Positions 1 through 5,524 of a stretch of DNA of 9,252 bases are shown here, one piece after another. Location: positions 1-9,252 of the forward strand of contig PMKB01000117.1 of assembly GCA_003157595.1 (NCBI GenBank), given 5' to 3'. The notes beneath the pieces were generated by a model. That model had not been told where the DNA came from. It saw only the letters and a list, made by a program, of their open reading frames with translations, and ran no database searches. Made by a program: the position numbers and the translations under genes. Numbering within the stretch: the first letter of the stretch is position 1; every line of letters starts with the position of its first letter. The stretch is from Solirubrobacterales bacterium (GTDB lineage: Bacteria; Actinomycetota; Thermoleophilia; Solirubrobacterales; Solirubrobacteraceae).

Positions 1-1044
1 GAGATCAAGAAGGCCTATCGCAAGCTTGCGCGCCAGCATCACCCTGACCGCAACCCCGATGACGCCAAGGCCGAGGCGCGCTTCAAGGAGGTCAGCGAGG
101 CCAACGACCTGCTGTCTGACCCCGAGAAGCGCGCGGCGTTCGATCGCGGCGAGGGCCCGTTCGGCGCTCACGGCGCCAACCCGTTCCAGGGCGGCTTCGA
201 CGGCGGCGGCTTCAGCGACATCCTTTCCAACCTCTTCGGGGGCGCCGCCGGCGGCGGTGGGGCGACGGGGCGCCGCGGGCGCAGCGGCCCCGAGCGCGGG
301 CGCGACCTCGAGGCCGAGATCCAGATCGGCTTCGACCAGGCTGTGCACGGCGCACAGGTGCCGCTCACCATCCCGCTGTCGGAGCGCTGCGGCACCTGTT
401 CGGGGACCGGCGCGCGACCCGGCACCAAGCCCACCGTCTGCCCGCGCTGCGATGGTCGCGGCGTCGAGTCCCAGGGCCAGGGCATGTTCTCGATCTCCGT
501 TCCCTGCTCGCGCTGCGGCGGCGGCGGCACCGTGATCGAGTCGCCGTGCCCGACCTGCCACGGCACCGGCGCCGTGCGCGCCGTGAAGCGCCTGCGCGTG
601 AACATCCCGGCGGGCGTGCACGACGGCAGCCGGATCCGCCTGGCCGGCAAGGGCGAGGCGGGGCTGCGCGGCGGCCCGGCGGGCGACCTCTACGTGATCA
701 CGCACGTCTCGCCGTCGGCGGTCTTCACCCGCAAGGGCCAGCACCTCGAGGTCGAGGTGCCGCTCAGCGTCGTCGAGGCGCTGCGCGGCGCGCAGGTCGA
801 GGTCCCGACGCTGTCGGGCCGCAAGACCCTGCGTGTCGCCCCCGGCACCCGCCACGGAACCGTCCAGCGGCTGCGCGGCGAGGGGCCGCCGCGGCCGAAC
901 GGCAAGGGCAACACCGACATCCACTACCGCTTCGTGATCGAACTGCCGAAGGAGCTCAACGAGGCGCAGGCCAAGGCCGTCGATGCGCTCGCCAAGACGA
1001 TCAACGGCGACCCGCGCGGCAAGCTGTTCGAGGCGCTGAAATGA
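1..1044 (+). CDS. dnaJ: Chaperone DnaJ (Hsp40), 5' end cut off by the window
   Basis: Co-chaperone that delivers unfolded clients to DnaK and stimulates its ATPase in the cytoplasm. The reading frame is open from base 1, so the N-terminal part of the J domain is missing; 347 residues are visible. In visible numbering the HPD motif that contacts DnaK is at 14-16 (bases 40-48). A Gly/Phe-rich linker follows at about 50-90. Four complete CxxCxGxG zinc motifs start at Cys130, Cys147, Cys169 and Cys183 (bases 388, 439, 505, 547), giving two zinc sites. The C-terminal beta-sandwich substrate-binding domain runs from about 191 to 347. All catalytic and zinc residues are present, so this is a full type I DnaJ and not a J-domain-only paralogue. 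The TGA stop overlaps the ATG of the next gene (ATGA). That neighbour, an HspR-type repressor, indicates the dnaK operon. Only the gene start is out of view. Confidence 0.97.
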   Translation, partial: EIKKAYRKLARQHHPDRNPDDAKAEARFKEVSEANDLLSDPEKRAAFDRGEGPFGAHGANPFQGGFDGGGFSDILSNLFGGAAGGGGATGRRGRSGPERGRDLEAEIQIGFDQAVHGAQVPLTIPLSERCGTCSGTGARPGTKPTVCPRCDGRGVESQGQGMFSISVPCSRCGGGGTVIESPCPTCHGTGAVRAVKRLRVNIPAGVHDGSRIRLAGKGEAGLRGGPAGDLYVITHVSPSAVFTRKGQHLEVEVPLSVVEALRGAQVEVPTLSGRKTLRVAPGTRHGTVQRLRGEGPPRPNGKGNTDIHYRFVIELPKELNEAQAKAVDALAKTINGDPRGKLFEALK

Positions 1045-1526
1045 GCGAGCGCCCGTCGCGCCCGCAGCGCTCGACCCGGATCGAGGTCGCGATCGACCGC
1101 GGCGTGTTCATGATCTCGGTCGCCGCCGAGCTCGCCGAGATGCATCCGCAGACGCTGCGGATGTATGAGGCGCGCGGGCTGATCGAGCCGAGCCGCTCGC
1201 CGAAGGGCACGCGCCTCTACTCCCAGGCCGACGTCGAGCGGCTGCGGCGGATCCAGCAGATGACCGTCGAACTGGGGCTCAACCTGGCCGGCGTCGAGCG
1301 CGTGCTGGCGCTGGAGGTCGAGCTCAGCGAGCTGAACGCGCAGCTCGCGGCGAAGACGCTCGAGGCCGAGGAGGCCCGCCTCGCGCTCGTCGCGGAGCTG
1401 GAGTGCCTGCGCCGCTCGATGGGCGCCAATATCGTCCGCTACAGCGGCTCGGGCACGGCGCTCGTGCGGGCCGCCGACGCGCGCGCGATGTTCCGCCCGC
1501 CGCCAGGGGCGCGCAAGCGGGCGTAG
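1041..1526 (+). CDS. hspR: HspR-type MerR-family heat-shock repressor
   Basis: Transcriptional repressor of the dnaK operon. In actinobacteria HspR binds HAIR inverted repeats upstream of dnaK with DnaK as corepressor. The protein has 161 residues. A MerR winged helix-turn-helix covers about 23-75, with the motifs ISVAAELAEMHPQTLRMYE and ARGLIEPSRSPKGTRLYS. The MHPQTLR...Y...GL pattern is characteristic of HspR. An amphipathic, Leu/Glu-rich helix at about 85-127 is a probable dimerising coiled coil. The tail ends in a basic RKRA. The start is set by the ATGA overlap with dnaJ and by GAGG at 1030-1033, 7 bases before the ATG, so translation is probably coupled. I saw no CTTGAG-type HAIR box in this window; the operon promoter would lie upstream, outside it. 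A general MerR regulator is the alternative, but the dnaJ linkage makes HspR much more likely. Confidence 0.95.
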   Translation: MSERPSRPQRSTRIEVAIDRGVFMISVAAELAEMHPQTLRMYEARGLIEPSRSPKGTRLYSQADVERLRRIQQMTVELGLNLAGVERVLALEVELSELNAQLAAKTLEAEEARLALVAELECLRRSMGANIVRYSGSGTALVRAADARAMFRPPPGARKRA

Positions 1527-1555
1527 AGCTCGGGCTCCGGTGCCTGGTGCCGGTG

Positions 1556-2128
1556 CTAGGGGAAGTTGAGCTCGCGCGCGTGCACCAGCGCGTGGCAGGG
1601 CTCGAGTGCGTTGCGGCTCTCGCTCGAGAGCTGGTCGACGATGATGCTCGAGCCGACGTAGCTGGCGCCCGCCCGCTCGAGTAGCCGGCGGGCGATCAGC
1701 CCCTGGCTGCCGGTTTCGAACCAGTCGTCGACCAGGCCGACGCGCTCGCCGGCGTCGAGCGCCAAGCGCTGCAGGCGGAAGGTGTGACGGCGACCGCGGT
1801 AGTCGGCGGAGGTGAACGCGCTGAAGGTCTCGCCGGGATAGAGCCCATCGCCCTTGCGGATCCCGACGAAGCCGACGCGCAGGTGCGCGGCGACGGCGGC
1901 CCCGAGCAGGAAGCCGCGCGACTCGATGCCGGCAATCTTCTCGACCAGGCCCGCGAACGGCGCCGCCATCTCCTCGATCACCCGCGCGAACAGCTCGCTG
2001 TCGTAGAAGACCGGCCACATGTTGCCGAGGCCCGCGTCGTCGATCGCGATCCGCTCGCGCAGCAGGACGTTCAATGCGGGCGCGGGCTGCTCGTCGCGCT
2101 GCGCTGGTGGGATCTGCCCCGCGCTCAC
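1556..2128 (-). CDS. Adenine-phosphoribosyltransferase-like protein
   Basis: Type I phosphoribosyltransferase fold, 190 residues. Visible motifs are AGIESRGFLLGAAVA at about 66-80, which resembles the Apt region VGIESRGF, and the PRPP loop VGLVDDWFETGSQ at 130-142, with the two acidic residues Asp134-Asp135 and the TG turn. Canonical Apt has a loop such as VDDLLATGGT; here Trp-Phe-Glu replaces the usual small residues. I recall VDDW.ETGSQ from a branch of Apt-like actinobacterial proteins, so the substrate may not be adenine. No signal peptide or membrane segment is seen. The GTG start at 2126-2128 gives a short variable N-terminus before NVLLRERIAIDD and has no good Shine-Dalgarno, so the start is uncertain. 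The gene converges on hspR with only 29 bases between stops and diverges from the DUF5661-like gene. It could be purine salvage (apt) or a PRPP enzyme of other specificity. Confidence 0.85.
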   Translation of the reverse strand: MSAGQIPPAQRDEQPAPALNVLLRERIAIDDAGLGNMWPVFYDSELFARVIEEMAAPFAGLVEKIAGIESRGFLLGAAVAAHLRVGFVGIRKGDGLYPGETFSAFTSADYRGRRHTFRLQRLALDAGERVGLVDDWFETGSQGLIARRLLERAGASYVGSSIIVDQLSSESRNALEPCHALVHARELNFP

Positions 2129-2156
2129 ACCCAGATTGTCGCGCTTCCGGCGCGTT

Positions 2157-2183
2157 GCGGGCTCGCGCCCGGCGCGAGCCCGC
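2157..2183. repeat. Perfect 12-bp inverted repeat with 3-base loop
   Basis: GCGGGCTCGCGC and GCGCGAGCCCGC, separated by CCG, form a perfect hairpin in the 143-base divergent region between the phosphoribosyltransferase start (2128) and the DUF5661-like start (2272). No T-run follows on either strand, so a simple intrinsic terminator is unlikely. It lies 29 bases upstream of the GTG start and would fall in that gene's 5' leader or promoter. An operator or a leader structure are both possible. The function is unknown. Confidence 0.7.
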
Positions 2184-2234
2184 GCTCCGCCAGGGGTGGG
2201 AGCGCTCAGTGCAGTGCCGCAAATCGCGCGCGCA

Positions 2235-2265
2235 CCGACAGCACGCCGATGCGCGGCGTTAGGCT
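2235..2265 (+). promoter_or_regulatory. Candidate leaderless promoter of the DUF5661-like gene
   Basis: TAGGCT at 2260-2265 fits an actinobacterial -10 (TANNNT). It is followed by exactly 6 bases and then the ATG at 2272, so a transcript starting about 7 bases after the -10 would begin at the ATG. CCGACA at 2235-2240 is a weak -35 match with a 19-base spacer. There is no Shine-Dalgarno before this ATG, consistent with leaderless translation. Prediction by eye only. Confidence 0.4.
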
Positions 2266-2271
2266 TCCGGC

Positions 2272-2556
2272 ATGAGCGAGCAGGCGCAAATCGCCGCTGA
2301 ACAGGCGCGCGCGACGGGCGAGCAGATCGGCATCGACTGGGCCACCTCGCGCTTCGACGTCGAGGCGCTCCGGATGGGGATGGACGTCGAGCTCGAGCAC
2401 GGCACGCGGGATCCGCAGACCAACGTCACCAACGACGACATCACGCTGACCGCGAAGATCGCGCGCGCGCACCTCAACGAGTTCCCCGACTATTACTCCC
2501 GCCTGGCGGTGATGGAGGCCGAGGCCAAGACCTACTGGGCCGCGCACGGCGAGTAG
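2272..2556 (+). CDS. Small DUF5661-like protein of unknown function
   Basis: A 94-residue acidic soluble protein with no signal peptide, membrane segment or cysteine. The centre carries a strongly patterned block: EALRMGMDVELEHG at 31-44, then TNVTNDDITLTAKIARAHLN at 50-69 and EFPDYYSRL at 70-78. This combination (MGMDVE.EHG, T.VT.DD, A.AHLNE.PDYY..L) matches what I remember as the DUF5661 family, small proteins of unknown role found in many bacteria and often on plasmids or phages. The first 25 residues are a Gln/Ala-rich helix. The ATG is preceded by a -10-like TAGGCT and no ribosome site, so it may be read from a leaderless mRNA. It stands alone, divergent from the phosphoribosyltransferase and convergent with the PLP enzyme, so context gives no clue. 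I am confident that it is a real gene and moderately confident of the family. Confidence 0.85.
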   Translation: MSEQAQIAAEQARATGEQIGIDWATSRFDVEALRMGMDVELEHGTRDPQTNVTNDDITLTAKIARAHLNEFPDYYSRLAVMEAEAKTYWAAHGE

Positions 2557-2581
2557 CCACCTCGACCGCGCCGGGTGCTCC

Positions 2582-2639
2582 CGCTCACGCGCAGCGGCAC
2601 TGGCTGTCTGGCTGCGCAGGCCCGCGGTCGCCGTGAGCG
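2582..2639. terminator. Two-part stem-loop between convergent genes
   Basis: The outer arms CGCTCACG (2582-2589) and CGTGAGCG (2632-2639) are perfect complements. The inner arms GCGCAGC (2589-2595) and GCTGCGC (2611-2617) are also perfect and enclose a 15-base loop. The element lies in the 146-base gap between the DUF5661-like stop (2556) and the PLP enzyme stop (2703), where a bidirectional terminator would be expected. There is no U-tract, so it would have to act as a U-less hairpin or only slow polymerase. The rest of the gap shows nothing else. Confidence 0.4.
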
Positions 2640-2702
2640 CGACGATCGCCGGTCGTCCGCTCGCCCTCGACATCCGCAACGGCGTCGGTCGTCCTAGCGC
2701 GT

Positions 2703-3845
2703 TCACCCCAGTTCGCTGAGGGCTTCGGTTAGCCGCGTGATGTCCGCGGTGCTGTTGTAGAGGTGCGGGGCGACGCGGAGTCTGCCTTCCCGCTGGGCGA
2801 TGGCGATGCGGCGCTGTTTGAGTCCTTGCGCGATGCGCTCGTTTGCCGCGGCGTCCCGGTGGCTGAGATAGACGAGCGTGGAGCGTTGTTCGCCGGAGGC
2901 TGGGCTGAGCAGCTCGTATTTCGACCCCTCGAGGCTTTGGATCAGTTCGTCGATGAGCTGCTGGTCATGGGCCGCGATGCGTTCGATGCCGATATCGCCG
3001 AGCATCTCGACTGCGGCGGCAAGCGGTGCGTAGTTGAAGAAGTTGGCGTTGGCGAACACGTCGAATGCCGATGCTGTGACGTTGTCGGGCAGCGAGTAGT
3101 CGAGCGCGCGGTCCAGGCCGCGGGCGCTCTGCGCGCGCAGCCAGTGCGGCTGTGGATAGTCGAGCTGTGCGCGCAGCTGCGGGCGCAGCCAGCCGAAGCC
3201 GGTGGCGTAGGGCCCGCAGAGCCACTTGAAGCCGCAACAGGCCAGCGCGTCAATGTCCAAGCTCGCGACATTCAGTGGGCGTGCGCCGACGGCCTGGGAG
3301 GCGTTGATCACACACCACACGTCGTGCTCTCGGGTCGCGCGCGCGATCGATGCGATGTCGACGGCGTGGCCGAAGAACGAGAACACCCAACTCAGGCAGA
3401 CCACCCGCGTACGCGGCCCGATCGCTGCGGCGACCGTGTCGGCGTCGATCCTGGCGTCGCCGTCGCCGATCAGCTTGACGCGGACGCCTTTGTCCTGGAG
3501 CGTCCGCCACGGCAGGACGGTGGCCGGGAAGTCGCCGTCCACGCAGACGACCTCATCGCCCGCTCGCCACGCCAGTCCCTGGGCGACGACGTTGAGCGTG
3601 TAGCTGGTGCTGTTGGCGAGCAGGACGTCGTCGTCGTTTGCGCCGATCAGTCGTGCCAGCGCGCTGCGTAGACGTGCGGGCACGTCGGTGAAGGCCTCAT
3701 CGGTCATCCTCGCGGGCGCCGTCTTGGCCGCCACGGCGTCCAATGCGGCGTCGCGTGCGGGGTGCGGGAGCGGGCCTTGGTGGGCACAGTTAAGCCACAC
3801 GCCGCCGTCGAATGGCCCGAAGCGGCGGTCGAGCGCCGCGGTCAT
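2703..3845 (-). CDS. Class V (fold type I) PLP-dependent aminotransferase-like enzyme
   Basis: A 380-residue cytoplasmic PLP enzyme of the class V / cysteine desulfurase / isopenicillin-N-epimerase-like group. N78-S79-T80 is the phosphate-cradle segment. LSWVFSFFGHAVDI (151-164) and INASQAVGARPL (180-191) line the cofactor. K207 in CGFKWLCGPYATG is the expected Schiff-base lysine, and R357 in LRVAPHLYN is the expected substrate-carboxylate arginine. Position 181, in the slot where the family has VDxxQ, is Asn (codon AAC) and not the Asp that normally pairs with the pyridine nitrogen; Gln184 after it is kept. The reaction may therefore be a lyase, an epimerase, or something other than standard transamination. 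The ATG at 3845 overlaps the marR stop (ATGA), so the two are translationally coupled and the MarR protein probably regulates it. The frame stays open to 4436, but that extension only covers marR. Substrate unknown. Confidence 0.9.
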   Translation of the reverse strand: MTAALDRRFGPFDGGVWLNCAHQGPLPHPARDAALDAVAAKTAPARMTDEAFTDVPARLRSALARLIGANDDDVLLANSTSYTLNVVAQGLAWRAGDEVVCVDGDFPATVLPWRTLQDKGVRVKLIGDGDARIDADTVAAAIGPRTRVVCLSWVFSFFGHAVDIASIARATREHDVWCVINASQAVGARPLNVASLDIDALACCGFKWLCGPYATGFGWLRPQLRAQLDYPQPHWLRAQSARGLDRALDYSLPDNVTASAFDVFANANFFNYAPLAAAVEMLGDIGIERIAAHDQQLIDELIQSLEGSKYELLSPASGEQRSTLVYLSHRDAAANERIAQGLKQRRIAIAQREGRLRVAPHLYNSTADITRLTEALSELG

Positions 3846-4357
3846 TGGCCGAGCGCCGTGGCTGCGCCGTCGACCGGGCACGGGTGCTCGTGTCCGCAGG
3901 CGTCGTGGTCGCACAGCCGGCAGATGTGTCGCGCGCTCGCTCGATTGGCGGTGAGCTCGCCCAACATCTTGGTGACCAGGCGCTCGAGCTGGGTGCGCTC
4001 GCGTGGCGAGAGCGGCGCCATCGCCAAGGCGATGGTGTCGGCACGAGCGCGCAGCAGCTCGCGGGCCGCGTCCTCGCCGGCGCCGGTCAGCTCCAATTCG
4101 ACGATCCTGCGGTCCGCCGCAGATGAGCCACGACGCACCAGTCCGGCCACTTCGAGGTGATCGGCCAGACGCACGCAGGTCGAGTGAGTGAGGCCGAGGA
4201 TGCGCCGCAGCGCCTCGATGTTCATCGGGCCGCGCCCGTACAGCGAAGCCACCGCGGCCGCACCCGAGGATCCGCTCCCCGTTCGCTCGACGACCGCGCG
4301 GGTGATCCGCTCGTGCAGGGCCAGGGTCAGCGCCCCGAGCGTGTTGGACACCTGCAT
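3842..4357 (-). CDS. MarR-family regulator with C-terminal cysteine cluster
   Basis: Winged-helix DNA-binding regulator, 171 residues with the ATG at 4357. The helix-turn-helix is about 46-75 (MNIEALRRILGLTHSTCVRL), and the wing carries the family hallmark AADRRIVELELT at 80-91. Helices at both ends form the dimer core. The C-terminus holds Cys146-x2-Cys149-x4-Cys154-x5-Cys160 with His151, His156 and His158 between them, a likely zinc or redox site. The open frame reaches 4534. I chose 4357 because a -10-like TATGCT stands exactly 6 bases upstream of that ATG and no ribosome site precedes any alternative (one is the ATG at 4411). An inverted repeat over the -10 and first base suggests autorepression. 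The gene overlaps the downstream PLP enzyme by ATGA and lies 140 bases downstream of the GNAT gene on the same strand. The ligand is unknown. Confidence 0.87.
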   Translation of the reverse strand: MQVSNTLGALTLALHERITRAVVERTGSGSSGAAAVASLYGRGPMNIEALRRILGLTHSTCVRLADHLEVAGLVRRGSSAADRRIVELELTGAGEDAARELLRARADTIALAMAPLSPRERTQLERLVTKMLGELTANRASARHICRLCDHDACGHEHPCPVDGAATALGQ

Positions 4358-4371
4358 GTATGTAGCATACA
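4357..4371 (-). promoter_or_regulatory. Candidate MarR operator overlapping a leaderless -10
   Basis: TGTATG-TAG-CATACA is a perfect 6-3-6 inverted repeat. On the minus strand it contains TATGCT (4364-4369), a -10-like hexamer, then 6 bases, then the marR ATG whose first base is 4357. A dimer bound here would cover the -10 and the start point. No good -35 is seen: TAGACA upstream is only 14 bases from the -10. This A/T-rich palindrome stands out against the GC-rich surroundings. Confidence 0.55.
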
Positions 4372-4497
4372 CAGACACTCGGTTGTCTAGCCTTCGCGAG
4401 TGTTGGCTCATCAACTGCGGAACTCGGGTGCTGCATCCGTCGCGCAACGATGGCATGTGCTTACCCTCACACCAACGGCTGGCCGGGGTCGACGGAC

Positions 4498-5265
4498 TTA
4501 AGGGTGTGTAGATACCGCAAGCCAGCACGGCCAATTACTTACGGTCCGAAAGCCGAGCCGTTCGTACACCGTGTGGCCGGCTTCACTGGATTGAAGCCAT
4601 GCCCATCTCGCGCCGCCGGCAAAACCATCTGCTACAGCGCGGGCAGTCAGCGCGGCAGCGAACCCGCGCCGACGGTGCGCCGGTGGAGTCGCAACATTGA
4701 AGATCGCGACGTAGGGTCCGATGGTCACGCCCAGACCTGTCGTTGCGGGTTCACCATCAACCTCGCCGATATAGCAGCGCACTCCCGGCAGGGCAAGTAT
4801 CGGGGGTGTCATCAGCTGAAGAAACGGCTCGACCGGAGCTTCGAAGCCAGCCGCAGCGAGTCGCGCATGGTGGTCGGCTTCGGCTGGCTGCAGCTCACGG
4901 ATCACGAGCCCGTGAACAGGAAGCATTGCGCCGAGCGAACTGGGGTCGTCCAAGACCATGAGCGGAATCTGTCGGGCCATGGTCATGCCGCGTGTGGCCG
5001 CCAGCTCGATCAGCTGCTCCGCAGCATCCGGTCGCGCCTGAAGGCAATAGGGCAGTCGGGTCGCAGCCACCTGGTCGAGCAGAGCAGCGACGAGCCCGGC
5101 CTCGAGGTCCGCCTCCCCGACCCACACGCCGTTCAGTGTCGGCACCGACACACCCGTCACCGCCGCGACAGCGCCTCCTGCGGAGCGAGTCCAGCCGCCA
5201 GGAACAGCCGAAACGAGCCGCTGCCACGTCTCAATCAGCGCACCCGCAGCGACGTCAGGATTCAC
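4498..5265 (-). CDS. GNAT-family N-acetyltransferase, two-lobed
   Basis: Acetyl-CoA-dependent acyltransferase, 255 residues from the GTG at 5265. The C-terminal lobe (about 120-255) carries the catalytic fold. VATPPAHRRRGFAAALTARA at 191-210 is motif A, with the pyrophosphate-binding RxxGxA at Arg198-Gly201-Ala203. LQSSEAGHTVYERLGFRTV at 224-242 is motif B with the usual Tyr-x-x-x-GF. The N-terminal lobe (about 10-110) is a degenerate half without a motif A, as in several double-GNAT proteins. No signal peptide is seen. I chose the start because the family-like sequence begins at NPDVAAGALIETW and AGGG stands 9 bases before that GTG; another GTG lies two codons upstream (5271). The stop is TAA and local GC is low for the window (25 A/T in 60 bases at 4501-4560), which suggests transfer. 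Substrate unknown: an antibiotic, an amine or a protein terminus are all possible. Confidence 0.87.
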   Translation of the reverse strand: MNPDVAAGALIETWQRLVSAVPGGWTRSAGGAVAAVTGVSVPTLNGVWVGEADLEAGLVAALLDQVAATRLPYCLQARPDAAEQLIELAATRGMTMARQIPLMVLDDPSSLGAMLPVHGLVIRELQPAEADHHARLAAAGFEAPVEPFLQLMTPPILALPGVRCYIGEVDGEPATTGLGVTIGPYVAIFNVATPPAHRRRGFAAALTARAVADGFAGGARWAWLQSSEAGHTVYERLGFRTVSNWPCWLAVSTHP

Positions 5266-5315
5266 GATCACCAACCCTAGCTGACTGCTATGGCGGATTT
5301 CGGGCAAGGCGGTAG

Positions 5316-5476
5316 CGTGGCCGCGCCGTCGAGCTCGCGCGTGAAGGTGTGCCGCTAATGTGATCTGGCGCCGGCTCGGCCACGCCAACCTAGGCACCTC
5401 CAGCGTCTACCTCGACGCGCGGCTCGGACGTCATGCGGGCGAGTGCCGCTGGGGTTTGCCGCCAGCGGCAGTTTGA
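5316..5476 (+). pseudogene. Frameshifted C-terminal remnant of a tyrosine recombinase/integrase
   Basis: The plus strand from 5316 reads R-G-R then AVELAREGVPL up to 5357, where that frame hits TGA at 5361. One frame over, from GTG at 5360, it continues VIWRRLGHANLGTSSVYLDA to about 5419 and reaches a stop at 5474. Joined, the two pieces match the pattern that I remember from actinobacterial integrases, AVELA.EGVPLNVIQRQLGHANLG.TS.YL. The piece keeps the box II GH and the nucleophile Tyr (codon 5408-5410). The single-base shift, a stop at 5313-5315 and the loss of everything upstream show that it is dead. It sits between the GNAT start (5265) and the cupredoxin stop (5525), opposite in strand to both, at the edge of the lower-GC block. 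After YLDA the sequence does not follow the family. A chance match is the alternative, but two abutting in-order motifs make that unlikely. Confidence 0.62.
5444..5470. terminator. 9-bp stem-loop downstream of the cupredoxin gene
   Basis: TGCCGCTGG and CCAGCGGCA are perfect complements around a 9-base loop. On the minus strand the hairpin begins 54 bases past the cupredoxin stop, the right place to end the DUF1800-DUF1501-cupredoxin transcript, although no U-tract follows. On the plus strand it is followed by a weak T-rich GTTTGAGTTG and covers the tail of the integrase remnant. Direction is undecided. Confidence 0.45.
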
Positions 5477-5479
5477 GTT

Positions 5480-5502
5480 GCCGGCCGGCACGATCGCGAT
5501 CG
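5480..5502. repeat. Two adjacent perfect palindromes
   Basis: GCCGGCCGGC (5480-5489) and CGATCGCGATCG (5491-5502) are both perfect palindromes separated by one base, in the gap between the integrase remnant and the cupredoxin stop. Related CGATCGCGATC strings occur inside coding sequence (for example near 2041), so the second may be partly a composition effect. The function is unknown. Confidence 0.55.
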
Positions 5503-5524
5503 AGGTCGGCGCGTCACGGGCGCC

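Noticed and set aside
1536..1555. GGTGCC direct repeats between hspR and the phosphoribosyltransferase
   Set aside because: Only two and a half short copies and no dyad able to form a terminator; likely chance in GC-rich DNA.
924..2222. 432-codon open frame on the minus strand
   Set aside because: It lies antisense to the end of dnaJ and hspR and in another frame of the phosphoribosyltransferase gene. Its composition is Arg/Ala-rich with no motif, as expected from GC-rich third positions.
2763..3671. 302-codon open frame on the plus strand opposite the PLP enzyme
   Set aside because: No motif; the opposite strand has the PLP lysine, phosphate cradle and carboxylate arginine in order.
3846..4436. 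N-terminal extension of the PLP enzyme to 4436
   Set aside because: The added residues lie entirely over marR in another frame and look non-coding; the ATGA overlap at 3842-3845 gives a better start.
4450..5280. 276-codon open frame on the plus strand opposite the GNAT gene
   Set aside because: The product has no domain pattern, while the minus strand shows GNAT motifs A and B.
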